In this document: positions 9,128 to 17,369 of the stretch, in pieces
How positions within the stretch are numbered: position 1 is the stretch's first letter
Layout: the number at the start of each line of letters is the position of its first letter
Assembly (NCBI RefSeq): GCF_014648495.1
Contig: NZ_BMRF01000001.1
Location: 806,001-870,000, forward strand
DNA from: Actinomadura cremea
GTDB lineage: Bacteria > Actinomycetota > Actinomycetes > Streptosporangiales > Streptosporangiaceae
DNA length: 64,000 nt
Reading direction: 5' to 3'
Translations under genes and position numbers: made by a program
The notes under the pieces: generated by a model
What the model was told of the DNA's origin: nothing
The model's database searches: none
The model's input: the letters and a program-made list of their open reading frames with translations, nothing else

Positions 9128-11335
9128 ATGATTCCGCGGGGGACGAAAGTCGGCGTGCTGCTCGCGACTCTCGTTGCGGTGGTCGCCGGGGTGGCGGGAC
9201 TTTCGGTCCTGTTCGCGCCCGAGGCGGAGGCGGAGCCGGGGGGACGCGTCGTCGTCGTCGGGGTTCCGGGACTGCTGTGGAGCGATGTCGACGAGGCGAA
9301 CACCCCGGCCCTGTGGAGCATGGTCGAGGACGGTTCGGGCGCGGCGCTGAGCGTGCGGACGACGCGGCGGCTCACGTGTCCGACGGACGGGTGGCTGACG
9401 GTGTCGTCGGGGCAGCGGGCGCGGCTGCCGCACGGGGACTGCGGGCTGCCCGCGGCGCCCGTCACGTCCGGTGGGCAGGCGCCGGAGGGCGGGGCGGTCG
9501 CGCCGGGCTGGCAGGCGATCGCGAAGGACAACGCGGGCACCGGCTATCACGCGAAGGTCGGGCTGCTCGGCAACGCGGTGCACGCGGCGGGGGGCTGCAC
9601 GCAGGCGGTGGGGCCGGGCGCGGTGTTCGGCCTGGCGGACGGGAACGGGCGCGTGGACCGGTACGCCGCGTCGCCCGGCGAGGTACGGGACTGGTCGGCG
9701 TGCCCGGTCGCGGCGGTGGCCGTGGACGACGTGTTCCGCGCGTACGTGGACGCCGGGGTGGACGCGGACGGCGAGCAGTTCGAGCCCGGCGCGCAGGAGC
9801 GCAGGACGGCGGCGGCCGCGGCGGACCGGCAGGTCGGGCGGGTGCTGTCGAGCGTCCCGGACGGGACGACCGTGCTGGTGGCGGGCCTCGCGGACGCGAG
9901 CGCCGACCCGCACCTGCACGTGGCGGCCGCGACGGGCGAGGGGCTCGACGGGGGGTACCTGACGTCCGGCGCCACCCGGCAGGACGGCCTCGTGACGCTC
10001 ACGGACCTGACGGCGACCGCGCTGCGGGAACTCGGGCTGGAGCAGCCGAAGGACGCGGTGGGGTCGGCGTGGACGGCCGAGGCGTCGCAGGATCCGGCGG
10101 CCGAGCGGGTCGAGGCGTTCGACGACGACGACGTGGCGGCGCAGGGGATCAGCGCCGTGCAGACGTCGTTCTACTGGGTGCTGTTCGCGGCGCAGCTCGT
10201 CGCGTACGGGGCGGCGGCGCTGGCGCTGCGCCGGCTGGGCGGGGACCGGCGGTCGCGGTCGCGGATCCTCGGCGGGACGCGGGTGATCGCGCTGTTCGGC
10301 GGCGCGGTCCCGGCGGCGACGTTCCTGACGGGGCTGCTGCCGTGGTGGCGGGCGTCGAACCCGACGGTGATGCTCGTCCTGACCGTCCTCGGCTTCGGCG
10401 CGCTGCTGACGGGGGTGGCGCTGGCGGGGCCGTGGCGCAGGTCGGTGTTCCTGCCGGGGCTGGTGATCACGGCGGTGACGGCGCTGGTGCTGGCGCTGGA
10501 CGTGATGACCGGGTCGAACCTCCAGCTCAACACGTTGATGGGGTACACGGCGCTGGTCGCCGGACGGTTCTACGGTTTCGGCAACCAGGCGTTCGCGCTG
10601 TTCGCGGTCGCGGCGATCCTGACGGCGGCGTGGCTGACGGAGTTCCCGCTGCGGCGGGACCGCAAGGCGGTCGCGCTGGGCGTCGTGGCGGTCATCGGCG
10701 TGGTCGCGGTCGCGGTGGACGGGCTCCCGGCGTGGGGCAGCGACTTCGGCGGGGTGCTGGCGATGGTGCCGGCGTTCGCGATGCTCGGGATGATGGTGAC
10801 GGGCCGGCGGGTGTCGCCGGTGCGGCTGGGGGCGTTCTGCGTCGCCGGGGCCGTGGTGGTCCTGGGCATCTCGTACTGGAACGCGCAGAGCGCCAACCCG
10901 ACGCATCTGGGTCGTTTCTGGCAGGATCTGGTGGCCGGCGAGGCGTGGGGCGTCGTGGTCCGCAAGTTCAACGCGATGATCGGCAGCCTCGGGTACTGGG
11001 CGTACACGGTGGCGCTGATCGCGGCGGTCATCTTCCTGTTCTTCGTGCTGGTGCGGCCGACGCGGTGGCGGGTGTCGCTGCTGGGCCGCGCCTACGAGCA
11101 CAGCCGGACGATGCGTCCGGCGGTGGTCTGCGCGCTGGCGGTCGGGCTGATCGGCATGCTGGTGAACGACTCGGGCGTGGTGATCCTGTCGGTGGCGTTC
11201 AGCCTCGCGACGCCGCTGATGCTCGCGGCGGGACTGCGGTCGTTGGAGATCGATCTGAACGCAGGCAGAGAATCACCAGAGCCGCCAGGACCGCGAGGAG
11301 AAACCACGGGACGACCGTCGGCCGAACGGTCGTGA
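9128..11335 (+). CDS. Large membrane protein with extracytoplasmic alkaline-phosphatase-like domain
   Basis: The 735-aa protein has three visible parts. The first is an N-terminal signal or anchor (VGVLLATLVAVVAGVAGLSVL). The second is an exported domain of about 300 aa starting GGRVVVVGVPGLLWSDVDE and containing DGTTVLVAGLADAS, which resembles the alkaline phosphatase/sulfatase fold but shows no clear metal-ligand set. The third is about nine membrane segments with RFYGFGNQAFALFAV and SDFGGVLAMVPAF. Similar predicted proteins are common and uncharacterised in actinomycetes. Neighbouring mannosyltransferase-like genes suggest an envelope role. I chose the ATG at 9128 next to a TATAAC box. The 3' end overlaps the convergent gene by 137 nt. 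Confidence 0.8.
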   Translation: MIPRGTKVGVLLATLVAVVAGVAGLSVLFAPEAEAEPGGRVVVVGVPGLLWSDVDEANTPALWSMVEDGSGAALSVRTTRRLTCPTDGWLTVSSGQRARLPHGDCGLPAAPVTSGGQAPEGGAVAPGWQAIAKDNAGTGYHAKVGLLGNAVHAAGGCTQAVGPGAVFGLADGNGRVDRYAASPGEVRDWSACPVAAVAVDDVFRAYVDAGVDADGEQFEPGAQERRTAAAAADRQVGRVLSSVPDGTTVLVAGLADASADPHLHVAAATGEGLDGGYLTSGATRQDGLVTLTDLTATALRELGLEQPKDAVGSAWTAEASQDPAAERVEAFDDDDVAAQGISAVQTSFYWVLFAAQLVAYGAAALALRRLGGDRRSRSRILGGTRVIALFGGAVPAATFLTGLLPWWRASNPTVMLVLTVLGFGALLTGVALAGPWRRSVFLPGLVITAVTALVLALDVMTGSNLQLNTLMGYTALVAGRFYGFGNQAFALFAVAAILTAAWLTEFPLRRDRKAVALGVVAVIGVVAVAVDGLPAWGSDFGGVLAMVPAFAMLGMMVTGRRVSPVRLGAFCVAGAVVVLGISYWNAQSANPTHLGRFWQDLVAGEAWGVVVRKFNAMIGSLGYWAYTVALIAAVIFLFFVLVRPTRWRVSLLGRAYEHSRTMRPAVVCALAVGLIGMLVNDSGVVILSVAFSLATPLMLAAGLRSLEIDLNAGRESPEPPGPRGETTGRPSAERS

Positions 11336-12677
11336 AGAGCCACGACAGGTCCTTCGGCATTCCGGTGAGGTCCGGCGCGCGCGCGGGCAGGTAGGCGAGG
11401 CTGAGCGCGGTGGTGTGGGCGAGCAGGATCCAGTCGATGCGCGTCCAGGGCAGGAGTGCGAGGAGCGCCCACCCGAACCCGTCGTACCAGGGCAGTTCGT
11501 AGGGGGCGGCGAGGAGCCAGGCCAGGACGAGCGCCGTGGAGACGCGGGCGTGCTCGGTGCCGTCGTCGCCCGGGAGGGCCCGGACGAGCAGGGCGAACAG
11601 CGCGAGGGCGAGCAGCAGCACCCCGATCTTGATCAGGTCCCGGTTGGTGCCGCGGCCCAGCGCCTCGTCCAGCAGGTGCCAGGGGGTCGCGAACGACACC
11701 ATGTCGCTGGCCCGGTTGATCTGGTCGAGGGCGTGCGGGCCGGCGAGCGCGTACGCGGCGGCGACGGCGGCTCCGGCGCCGCCGAACAGCGCGACGAGAC
11801 GGAGCCGCGCCTGCCGGTCGCGCAGCAGGCTCCACGCGGGGCCGCCGCCGACGAGCGCCGCGGGGATCTTGATCGCCGCACCCGCGCCCGTAAGAACGCC
11901 TGCGGCCAACGCCCGTCCCCATCCGCGCGCGCGCCCGCCGAACACCGCCAGCGCCGCGACCATGGGGGCGATGGCAAGGACATCGTTGTGGCCGCCGGAG
12001 ACCAGGTGGTAGAGCAGCAGCGGGTTGCACGTCCACAGGAGGGCGGTGCGGAGGCGGCGCGCGCGCGTCCGGGACGCCTTGTACAAGAGCCACGCGATCA
12101 GTGCGAAGGCCGCGGCGTTCAGGGCCGACAAGGCGAACACGGTCAGCTTCACCGAGTCGCCGCCGACCCACGACGCGAACGCCTGCCCGGCCGTCGTGAT
12201 CGGCCCGTACACGCTGGGGGTCGTCCGCCACTCCTCCGGCGCACCGATCACCGGGTCGCGCGGGACGTCCGCGGCGGTGGTCGTGTACGGGTCGTGGCCG
12301 GTGACCGCCATCCGCCCGTACGACGCGTAGTTCAGGTGGTCGCTGGATCCGACGGGCGGCAGGAACGCGAACGCGACGGCCGTCAGCACCCCCGCCCACA
12401 CCAGCGGCAGCGGACGGACGGACCAGCCGCGGCGCGCGGCGGCGAAGCAGGCGCCGAGCCCGCCCGCGGCCAGCGCGATGCCCGCGGAGACCAGGCCCGT
12501 CACCAGGTACGGCGACGGGTCGGCGGTGAGGGAGTAGGGGGGTTCGCCCGGGGCTCCGCGCAGCGCGGGCTGGAACGCCGACGGCCCCAGCAGGGCGGTC
12601 ACGAGGAAGCACAGCACGCTCGCGCCGACGGCGGCGAGCCCGCAGCTCCCGAGGCCGGCCGGAGCCGGGCGGGTCAC
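11199..12677 (-). CDS. GT-C polyprenol-phosphomannose-dependent mannosyltransferase-like protein
   Basis: This 492-aa polytopic membrane protein resembles the alpha-1,6-mannosyltransferases (MptA/MptB type) of actinobacteria. It has SSDHLNYASYGRMAVTGHDPY in the first large loop, the strongly conserved CNPLLLYHLVSGGHND, ATPWHLLDE and AAPYELPWYDGFGWALLAL. The GTG start at 12677 overlaps the stop of the upstream GT2 gene by four bases, so the pair is translationally coupled. A plausible division of labour is that the GT2 makes a lipid-linked sugar donor and this enzyme uses it. Its 3' end overlaps the opposing gene (9128-11335). Confidence 0.8.
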   Translation of the reverse strand: MTRPAPAGLGSCGLAAVGASVLCFLVTALLGPSAFQPALRGAPGEPPYSLTADPSPYLVTGLVSAGIALAAGGLGACFAAARRGWSVRPLPLVWAGVLTAVAFAFLPPVGSSDHLNYASYGRMAVTGHDPYTTTAADVPRDPVIGAPEEWRTTPSVYGPITTAGQAFASWVGGDSVKLTVFALSALNAAAFALIAWLLYKASRTRARRLRTALLWTCNPLLLYHLVSGGHNDVLAIAPMVAALAVFGGRARGWGRALAAGVLTGAGAAIKIPAALVGGGPAWSLLRDRQARLRLVALFGGAGAAVAAAYALAGPHALDQINRASDMVSFATPWHLLDEALGRGTNRDLIKIGVLLLALALFALLVRALPGDDGTEHARVSTALVLAWLLAAPYELPWYDGFGWALLALLPWTRIDWILLAHTTALSLAYLPARAPDLTGMPKDLSWLFTTVRPTVVPWFLLAVLAALVILCLRSDRSPTTAVPPRASAASRG

Positions 12678-13405
12678 GGGCGGGGGCCGCGCACCCGGGC
12701 CAGCCGCCCGGCCACCGCGGGGTCGCGGACGGCCAGCGCGCGCGCCACGTCCCGGAGCTGCCGGGCCCGGTGGGCCTGCGCGCGCCAGTCGGTGCCGGTG
12801 GCGCGGTGCGCGAGCGGCACCTCCACCTCCGTCACCCGGAAGCCCTTGCGCAGCAGGTCGATGGTGAGGGCGGTCTCGACGCCGAATCCGGTGGCGAGCG
12901 GCCGGGCCGCCTCGAACGCGGAGCGGGTGAGGCAGCGCTGCCCGTTGAGCGGCTGGGTGGCCTCCCAGCCGGTGGCGCGGCGGATGCCCTCGCGGGATAC
13001 CCGCACGACGATGCCGTGGCCGCCGAGCTTGACGGTGGTGGAGAACACCGCGATGGACATGTCGGCCTCGCCGCGCCGGACGGGCTCGACGAGCGGTGCC
13101 GCCTCGCGCGCGGTCCCGGCGAGGTCGGCGTCGAGGAACAGCAGGTGGCGCGGCTCCTCGCGGCCGTCCTCGAGCAGTTTGACGGCCTCGGCGCCGCTCT
13201 CCATCGCGGCTCCCTTGCCGCGGTTGCGGCCGTGCCGTACGACGCGCGCCCCGGCCCGTTCCGCCGCACCGGCGGTGCCGTCGGACGACCCGTCGTCGAC
13301 GACCACGACGAGGTCGGCGCCGGGGAGTTCCCGGGCGGCCTCGACGGTGTCGGCGATGCGGTCGGCTTCGTCCTTGGCCGGAATGATCACCGCTACGTCC
13401 TGCAT
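12674..13405 (-). CDS. Family 2 glycosyltransferase (polyprenol-phosphate hexose synthase-like)
   Basis: This 243-aa cytoplasmic GT-A enzyme begins DVAVIIPAKDEADRI. It has the nucleotide-binding DLVVVVDDGSSDGT, the DXD motif in LLFLDADLAG near residue 95, and NRGKGAAMESG, which is typical of DPM- and GlcP-synthase relatives. It lacks the C-terminal membrane domain found in some of these. Placed in front of a GT-C transferase with a 4-nt overlap, it most likely supplies a polyprenol-linked sugar. The exact sugar cannot be read from the sequence. Confidence 0.85.
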   Translation of the reverse strand: MQDVAVIIPAKDEADRIADTVEAARELPGADLVVVVDDGSSDGTAGAAERAGARVVRHGRNRGKGAAMESGAEAVKLLEDGREEPRHLLFLDADLAGTAREAAPLVEPVRRGEADMSIAVFSTTVKLGGHGIVVRVSREGIRRATGWEATQPLNGQRCLTRSAFEAARPLATGFGVETALTIDLLRKGFRVTEVEVPLAHRATGTDWRAQAHRARQLRDVARALAVRDPAVAGRLARVRGPRP

Positions 13406-13523
13406 ACCGGCGATCGTAGTGCGCGCGTCGCACGCTCGTGCCGGTTCGGACGGCGGTTCACCCGATGTTCCGGCGGTCGGTCGATGGTCTGAGTCGGTGG
13501 TCGGATCGGTCGGGTCGGCCGGG

Positions 13524-13868
13524 TCAGCCGGCGTCCATGGCGGGCGCGGCGTCGGTCACGGTGAACACGGTGTCGAGCCCGGTGACCTGCAGGATCCGCT
13601 TCACGGCGGGACGCGGGGCGGCGAGTTCGAGCGAGCCGCCGTGCTCCTTGAGCCGTTTCATGGCCGACAGCAGCACGTTCATGCCGGTCGAGTCGCAGAA
13701 CTCGACGCCGCTCATGTCGACCGTGATGTGGTCGACGTGATCGCGCAGCAGGCCCGCGAGCGCGGCCTGCAGCCTGGGCGCGGTGTACAGGTCGAGCTCG
13801 CCGGTCGCCGTGACGACGGCGTGACCCCCTTGAGACGCGGTCGAGACGTTTAGCTCCACGTTCGGCAC
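13524..13868 (-). CDS. STAS-domain anti-sigma factor antagonist
   Basis: The 114-aa protein is a single STAS domain of the SpoIIAA/RsbV type. It has ATGELDLYTAPRLQAAL at the N-terminus and the phosphorylation motif FCDSTGMNVLL, with the expected target Ser60. The GTG start at 13868 gives PNVELNVSTA. Such proteins release sigma factors by binding HATPase anti-sigma kinases when unphosphorylated. No kinase is adjacent; candidates in the window are the HATPase proteins at 27447 and 49397. It is monocistronic here. Confidence 0.9.
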   Translation of the reverse strand: MPNVELNVSTASQGGHAVVTATGELDLYTAPRLQAALAGLLRDHVDHITVDMSGVEFCDSTGMNVLLSAMKRLKEHGGSLELAAPRPAVKRILQVTGLDTVFTVTDAAPAMDAG

Positions 13869-14123
13869 ACTATCCCCTCGAAGGCCGTCGGGCCAGACGG
13901 TTCGCGGAGTCCCCTATGACATGGGGGCGTCCGGGCGTGTCGCCCCTCCCGACCCGCCCATACCCTTTGCGAACTACGCACGGTAATGGGGTGTTTGCAC
14001 CCTTGTTCGGGGCTCCGATCTTCACCGTTCGCCCTTCGCGTCGCCCCCGTTTGGGGGACGCTGAACCTGTGCAGCGGACGGCGCCGCCGCCGCGCGCGGT
14101 CGAGCATTGGGGGTGCGCCGCAC

Positions 14124-14483
14124 ATGACGGCCGAAGAGCGCGAGGCCCTGCTTCGCGAACGCCTGGAGACGATCCGCGCACGCTCCGCGAAGGCGACGTC
14201 CTGGCGCTCGTCCACCCGGCACCTCACCGGGCTGGTGAACCGGGACGGCTTCGTCCCCGTGAAGGCGCGCCTCTCCCGCGAGGACATCGCCTTCATCTCG
14301 GGCGCCCGCGACGAGGTGCTCACCTTCGCCGAACTGGCGCTGCAGCTCCTCGACCTGCACCGCCCCCAGGAGGCGGGCGGCATCAGCAGCGACCCCGACC
14401 GCCCCATCCGCCGCTGCCGCGCCTGCATGGCCCGGTGGCCCTGCCCAACGGTCCGAGTGATGATCGAGGCCGTAAAGCCCTGA
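14124..14483 (+). CDS. Small conserved-looking actinobacterial hypothetical protein with Cys cluster
   Basis: This 119-aa protein starts at the ATG MTAEEREALLRERL. A charged helical N-terminus is followed by the ending RRCRACMARWPCPTVRVM, a CxxC plus PCPT cluster that I recall from many small actinomycete proteins of unknown function. The Cys arrangement could bind metal. Third codon positions are GC-rich as in real genes here. It stands alone between the STAS gene and the transposon debris. The function is unknown. Confidence 0.65.
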   Translation: MTAEEREALLRERLETIRARSAKATSWRSSTRHLTGLVNRDGFVPVKARLSREDIAFISGARDEVLTFAELALQLLDLHRPQEAGGISSDPDRPIRRCRACMARWPCPTVRVMIEAVKP

Positions 14484-14530
14484 CCAGGGCACCTCCCCCC
14501 GCTCACCCCCTCGGCCATCATCACCCCAGC

Positions 14531-14632
14531 CAGAGCGGACCGGAACACTGCGATCGCGAGCGAAGCCAGGGGCGAGCGAAGCGAGACCCTGATCACGCAG
14601 CGAGCCCCTTGGGCGGGTCGGAGCGATGGCGC
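14531..14632 (+). repeat. Dispersed ~100-bp repeat, copy A
   Basis: This stretch starts CAGAGCGGACCGGAACAC and ends GGTCGGAGCGATG. It recurs at 27068-27168 in the same orientation with many matched blocks. In the middle, CAGGG and CCCTG pair around a GAGCGAAGCGA core; copy B has CAAGTTC/GAACTTG at the same place, so the stem is kept while its bases change. It is non-coding and abuts the resolvase relic. Confidence 0.7.
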
Positions 14633-14870
14633 GGAGACGCCGAGCAGGCGGGCGATGGAGGTGATGGTGGCGTCGGGGCGGGCGAGCATCGCGCGGGCGT
14701 GCGCGATCCGGTCGCGGTCCATCGCGGGCGGGCGTCCGAGCCGGGTGCCGCGCCTTGGCGGCGTCCAGGCCCTCGCGGGTGCCTTCGATGATGAGTTCGC
14801 GGATGGACTCGGCCGGCTGCGACTCCAGCAGGTCGGCGGCCTTGGACGGCAGCGCGCGGCGCGCGGACCC
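14625..14870 (-). pseudogene. C-terminal relic of a Tn3-type serine recombinase (resolvase)
   Basis: Two overlapping frames together read like a resolvase tail. One frame gives IRELIIEGTREGLDAAKA; the other gives RGTRLGRPPAMDRD, then IAHARAMLARPDATITSIA, then RLLGVS. This matches the linker and Hin-type helix-turn-helix of serine recombinases. One base is missing at about 14755 between AAKA and RGTR. The catalytic N-terminal domain is absent, and the end after LLGVS runs into the dispersed repeat. It cannot be functional. With the transposase fragment at 15088-15237 it marks an old Tn3-like insertion. Confidence 0.7.
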
Positions 14871-15087
14871 GGGGCCATCATCGGATACTGATCCGCCGGC
14901 ATAGCGAGGCCGTGTCGGACACTCAGCGAGACCGCCGTCGTCATCACCGCGAAGTCCGCCGGGCCCGAGGTCTTCGGCCTCGCCACCGCAGGCGTCCGTA
15001 CCGAAGCTCCACCATCTTGGTCTTCGCTGGTGCGGCTGCTGGTGTGGCGGGGTTCGCGGGTGCTCGTGTCGCCCTTGCGCGGCGGGG

Positions 15088-15237
15088 CCGGATCGCCCCG
15101 GTCTTGTTGCCCACCAGGGCGAACTCGTCCTCATCCGGCGTCCAGCACTCGATGAGATCTTCCAACTCCCAGTCCCGCCGCAGAGCAGCGCCTTCCTCCC
15201 GGTCCGCGTAGAGATCGGAGGAAAAATGATCTGTAAC
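15088..15237 (-). pseudogene. N-terminal relic of a Tn3-family transposase (DUF4158 region)
   Basis: The frame reads LRRDWELEDLIECWTPDEDE followed by FALVGNKTGAIR. It resembles the start of Tn3-like transposases with a DUF4158 domain, where the next residues would be LGFALLLKFF. Here the similarity stops at GAIR and turns into arginine/alanine-rich noise. About 50 residues survive of a protein that normally has near 1000. Upstream it starts near a GTT/TTG region with no clear ribosome site. The same-strand resolvase relic lies 220 bp downstream. Confidence 0.6.
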
Positions 15238-15319
15238 CGATCGGCTGCCGACTGGTTTCGGCGAGTCGTGATCGCTACGCAACGATTGCGAGGAGTTGCG
15301 CAGGGCTACTTTGAGGCTG

Positions 15320-15385
15320 GTCGCACGGACCCGAGCGGAGGGCCTTGAAGGAGGCCCCCAGGGCCTGACGCCAAGGGCGGTGCAA
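15320..15385 (-). repeat. Dispersed double-hairpin element, copy 1 (probable terminator of the histidine kinase gene)
   Basis: Read on the + strand the element has AGGCCC-CCA-GGGCCT, then GACGCC-AAG-GGCGGTGCA, ending at the kinase stop codon. It shares this layout with 27251-27313 and 62362-62398. On the minus strand it follows the kinase stop directly as two consecutive short hairpins, so it probably ends transcription. Flanking GTCGCAC and TTGAAGGA are also shared with the 27-kb copy. Confidence 0.6.
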
Positions 15386-16495
15386 TCAAACGGGCACGCG
15401 GATCTCGAAGCGGCAGCCGGGGCCGGAGTTGGCGACGCCGATGCGGCCCGCGTGGGCCTCGACGATGCCGCGGGCGATGGCGAGGCCGAGCCCGGCGCCG
15501 CCGCCGGGGCTGCGCGCCGCCTCGCCGCGGAACGCGACGTCGAAGACGCGCGGCAGGTCGTCCTCGGGGATGCCGCCGCAGGCGTCCGCGACCGTCACCC
15601 GCGCCTCCCCGCCGTCCACCTCGCCGACGATCACCACGGTGCCGTCGCCCGGGGTGTGCCGGATCGCGTTCACCACCAGGTTGCGCAGCGCGCGGCCCAG
15701 CTCCCCGGTGTCGACCTGGACGGGCTGGACGCTGCGGACGTCGCCGTGCAGGCGGACGCCCTTGGCACGGGCGAGGGCCTCGGTGCCCGCGACGGTCTCG
15801 GCGACCAGCTCCGCCAGCCCGATGTGGCTGCGCGTCAGCCGCAGCGCGCCCGCGTGGATGCGCGACAGCTCGAACAGGTCGTCCACCATCTCGGTGAGCC
15901 GCTCGGCCTCCACCCGGATGCGGGAGTGGTAGCGGTGGACGGTCGCGGCGTCGTCGACGACCTCGTCCTCCAGCGCCTCCGCCATCGCGCGGAGCCCGGC
16001 GAGCGGGGTGCGCAGGTCGTGGCTCACCCACGCGACGAGTTCCCGGCGGCTGGCCTCGAGGGCCTGCTCGCGCTCGTGGGCGGCGGCGAGCCGCGCGTAG
16101 GCGGCGTCCAGTTCGCGGGACAGCTCGGCCAGCTCCGCGGGGAGCCGGGTCTCGGGCGGGCGGAACCGGTCCGCGCGGACGGCGTCGACCAGCGCCCGGT
16201 TCGCGGCGACGAGCCGGCGGCCGAGCAGGAGCGCGACGGCCATCGCGACCAGGCCCGCGGACACCACCACGGCGAGCACGACCGACCGGTCGTGGTCGTT
16301 GATGAGCATCAGGAACGAGATCACGAGGATCCCGCAGATCATCGCCAGGACGGTCGCCGCGCTCACGACGACGAGCTGGGTCGCGACGGACCGTCCGCGC
16401 AGGGCGTGCAGCACGCCGAGCGCGACGGCCGCGACGGCGCCGGCCGCGAGCGTCGCGTAGAGGGCGACGAGGAGCAGGTCCGCGAACGGGATCAC
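15386..16495 (-). CDS. Two-component sensor histidine kinase
   Basis: The 369-aa membrane kinase has about four hydrophobic segments in the first 95 residues with almost no external loop. A linker follows, then the HisKA box LVAWVSHDLRTPLAGLRA (His near residue 159), the N box LRNLVVNAIRHTPGDG, and G boxes around VADACGGIPEDDLPRVFD and GAGLGLAIARGIV. It autophosphorylates and passes phosphate to the adjacent response regulator. The GTG start at 16495 overlaps the regulator stop (GTGA), so the two are coupled. The short loops suggest sensing within the membrane. The signal is unknown. Confidence 0.93.
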   Translation of the reverse strand: MIPFADLLLVALYATLAAGAVAAVALGVLHALRGRSVATQLVVVSAATVLAMICGILVISFLMLINDHDRSVVLAVVVSAGLVAMAVALLLGRRLVAANRALVDAVRADRFRPPETRLPAELAELSRELDAAYARLAAAHEREQALEASRRELVAWVSHDLRTPLAGLRAMAEALEDEVVDDAATVHRYHSRIRVEAERLTEMVDDLFELSRIHAGALRLTRSHIGLAELVAETVAGTEALARAKGVRLHGDVRSVQPVQVDTGELGRALRNLVVNAIRHTPGDGTVVIVGEVDGGEARVTVADACGGIPEDDLPRVFDVAFRGEAARSPGGGAGLGLAIARGIVEAHAGRIGVANSGPGCRFEIRVPV

Positions 16496-17205
16496 GCGTT
16501 CTCCCCCGCCCCGGCGGGCTCGTAGCGGTAGCCGACGCCCCATACCGTGACGATCCGGCGGGGCGCGGTCGGGTCGTCCTCGATCTTCTCCCGGAGCCGC
16601 CGCACGTGGACGGTGACCGTCGAGGCGTCGCCGAACGACCAGTCCCACACCTGCTGCAGAAGCTCGTCCCGGGTGAACGCGCGGCGCGGATGCCGGACGA
16701 GGAACGCCAGCAGGTCGAACTCGCGGGCGGTGAGCGCGAGGGGCTCGCCGCGCAGCCCGGCCGCGTGCGCGGCGACGTCCACGACCAGGTCGCCGTCGCG
16801 GCACGGCCCGTCCGGTTCCGCCGGGACGACCGAGCCGCGCGACCGGCGCAGCACCGACTTCACGCGGAGCGCCAGCTCGCGCGGGCTGAACGGCTTGGTC
16901 ACGTAGTCGTCGGCGCCCAGTTCGAGCCCGGCGAGCCGGTCGGTCTCGGCGCCGAGCGCGGTCAGCATCACGATGGGGACGGCCGACGACGCGCGCAGCC
17001 GCCGGCACACGTCCAGCCCGCTCATCCCCGGCAGCATCAGGTCGAGGACGATCAGGTCCGGCGGGCGGTCGAGGGCGTGGCGGAGCGCCGTCCGGCCGTC
17101 CGCGACGCAGGTCACCTCGTGCCCGTCCCGGGCCAGGTAGCGGGCCACGACCTCCGCGACCGTGGGGTCGTCGTCCACCACCAGGATGCGGCCCGGGGCC
17201 GTCAT
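16492..17205 (-). CDS. OmpR-family response regulator
   Basis: The 237-aa regulator begins RILVVDDDPTVAEVV with the acidic pair at residues 11-13. It has phosphoacceptor Asp55 in LIVLDLMLPGMSG, the switch Thr in VMLTALG, and Lys in YVTKPFSPREL. A winged-helix DNA-binding domain follows with LTAREFDLLAFLV and the recognition part TVTVHVRRLREKIE. I took the ATG at 17205; an ATG at 17235 would add ten unconserved residues. It is the first gene of the two-component operon and is followed by its kinase with a 4-nt overlap. Confidence 0.93.
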   Translation of the reverse strand: MTAPGRILVVDDDPTVAEVVARYLARDGHEVTCVADGRTALRHALDRPPDLIVLDLMLPGMSGLDVCRRLRASSAVPIVMLTALGAETDRLAGLELGADDYVTKPFSPRELALRVKSVLRRSRGSVVPAEPDGPCRDGDLVVDVAAHAAGLRGEPLALTAREFDLLAFLVRHPRRAFTRDELLQQVWDWSFGDASTVTVHVRRLREKIEDDPTAPRRIVTVWGVGYRYEPAGAGENA

Positions 17206-17369
17206 CGGGTCACCGCCCGGAGGGCTCGCACGCATGTCACGCGGCCACGGTACGGGCTGCGGGGGCCGTCACCAGCGGTTCACCACGCGCGTCTCCACTC
17301 TGTAAGGAATCGATTACGGAGAGGATCGCGGGGTTCACACTCGGCGACGATCGGCGCTTTAATGGCCGA

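Noticed and set aside
7688-11101. A single 1137-codon minus-strand frame.
   Set aside because: Only the part below 9034 (GT87 protein) shows family similarity. The upstream part is the shadow of the opposite-strand membrane protein.
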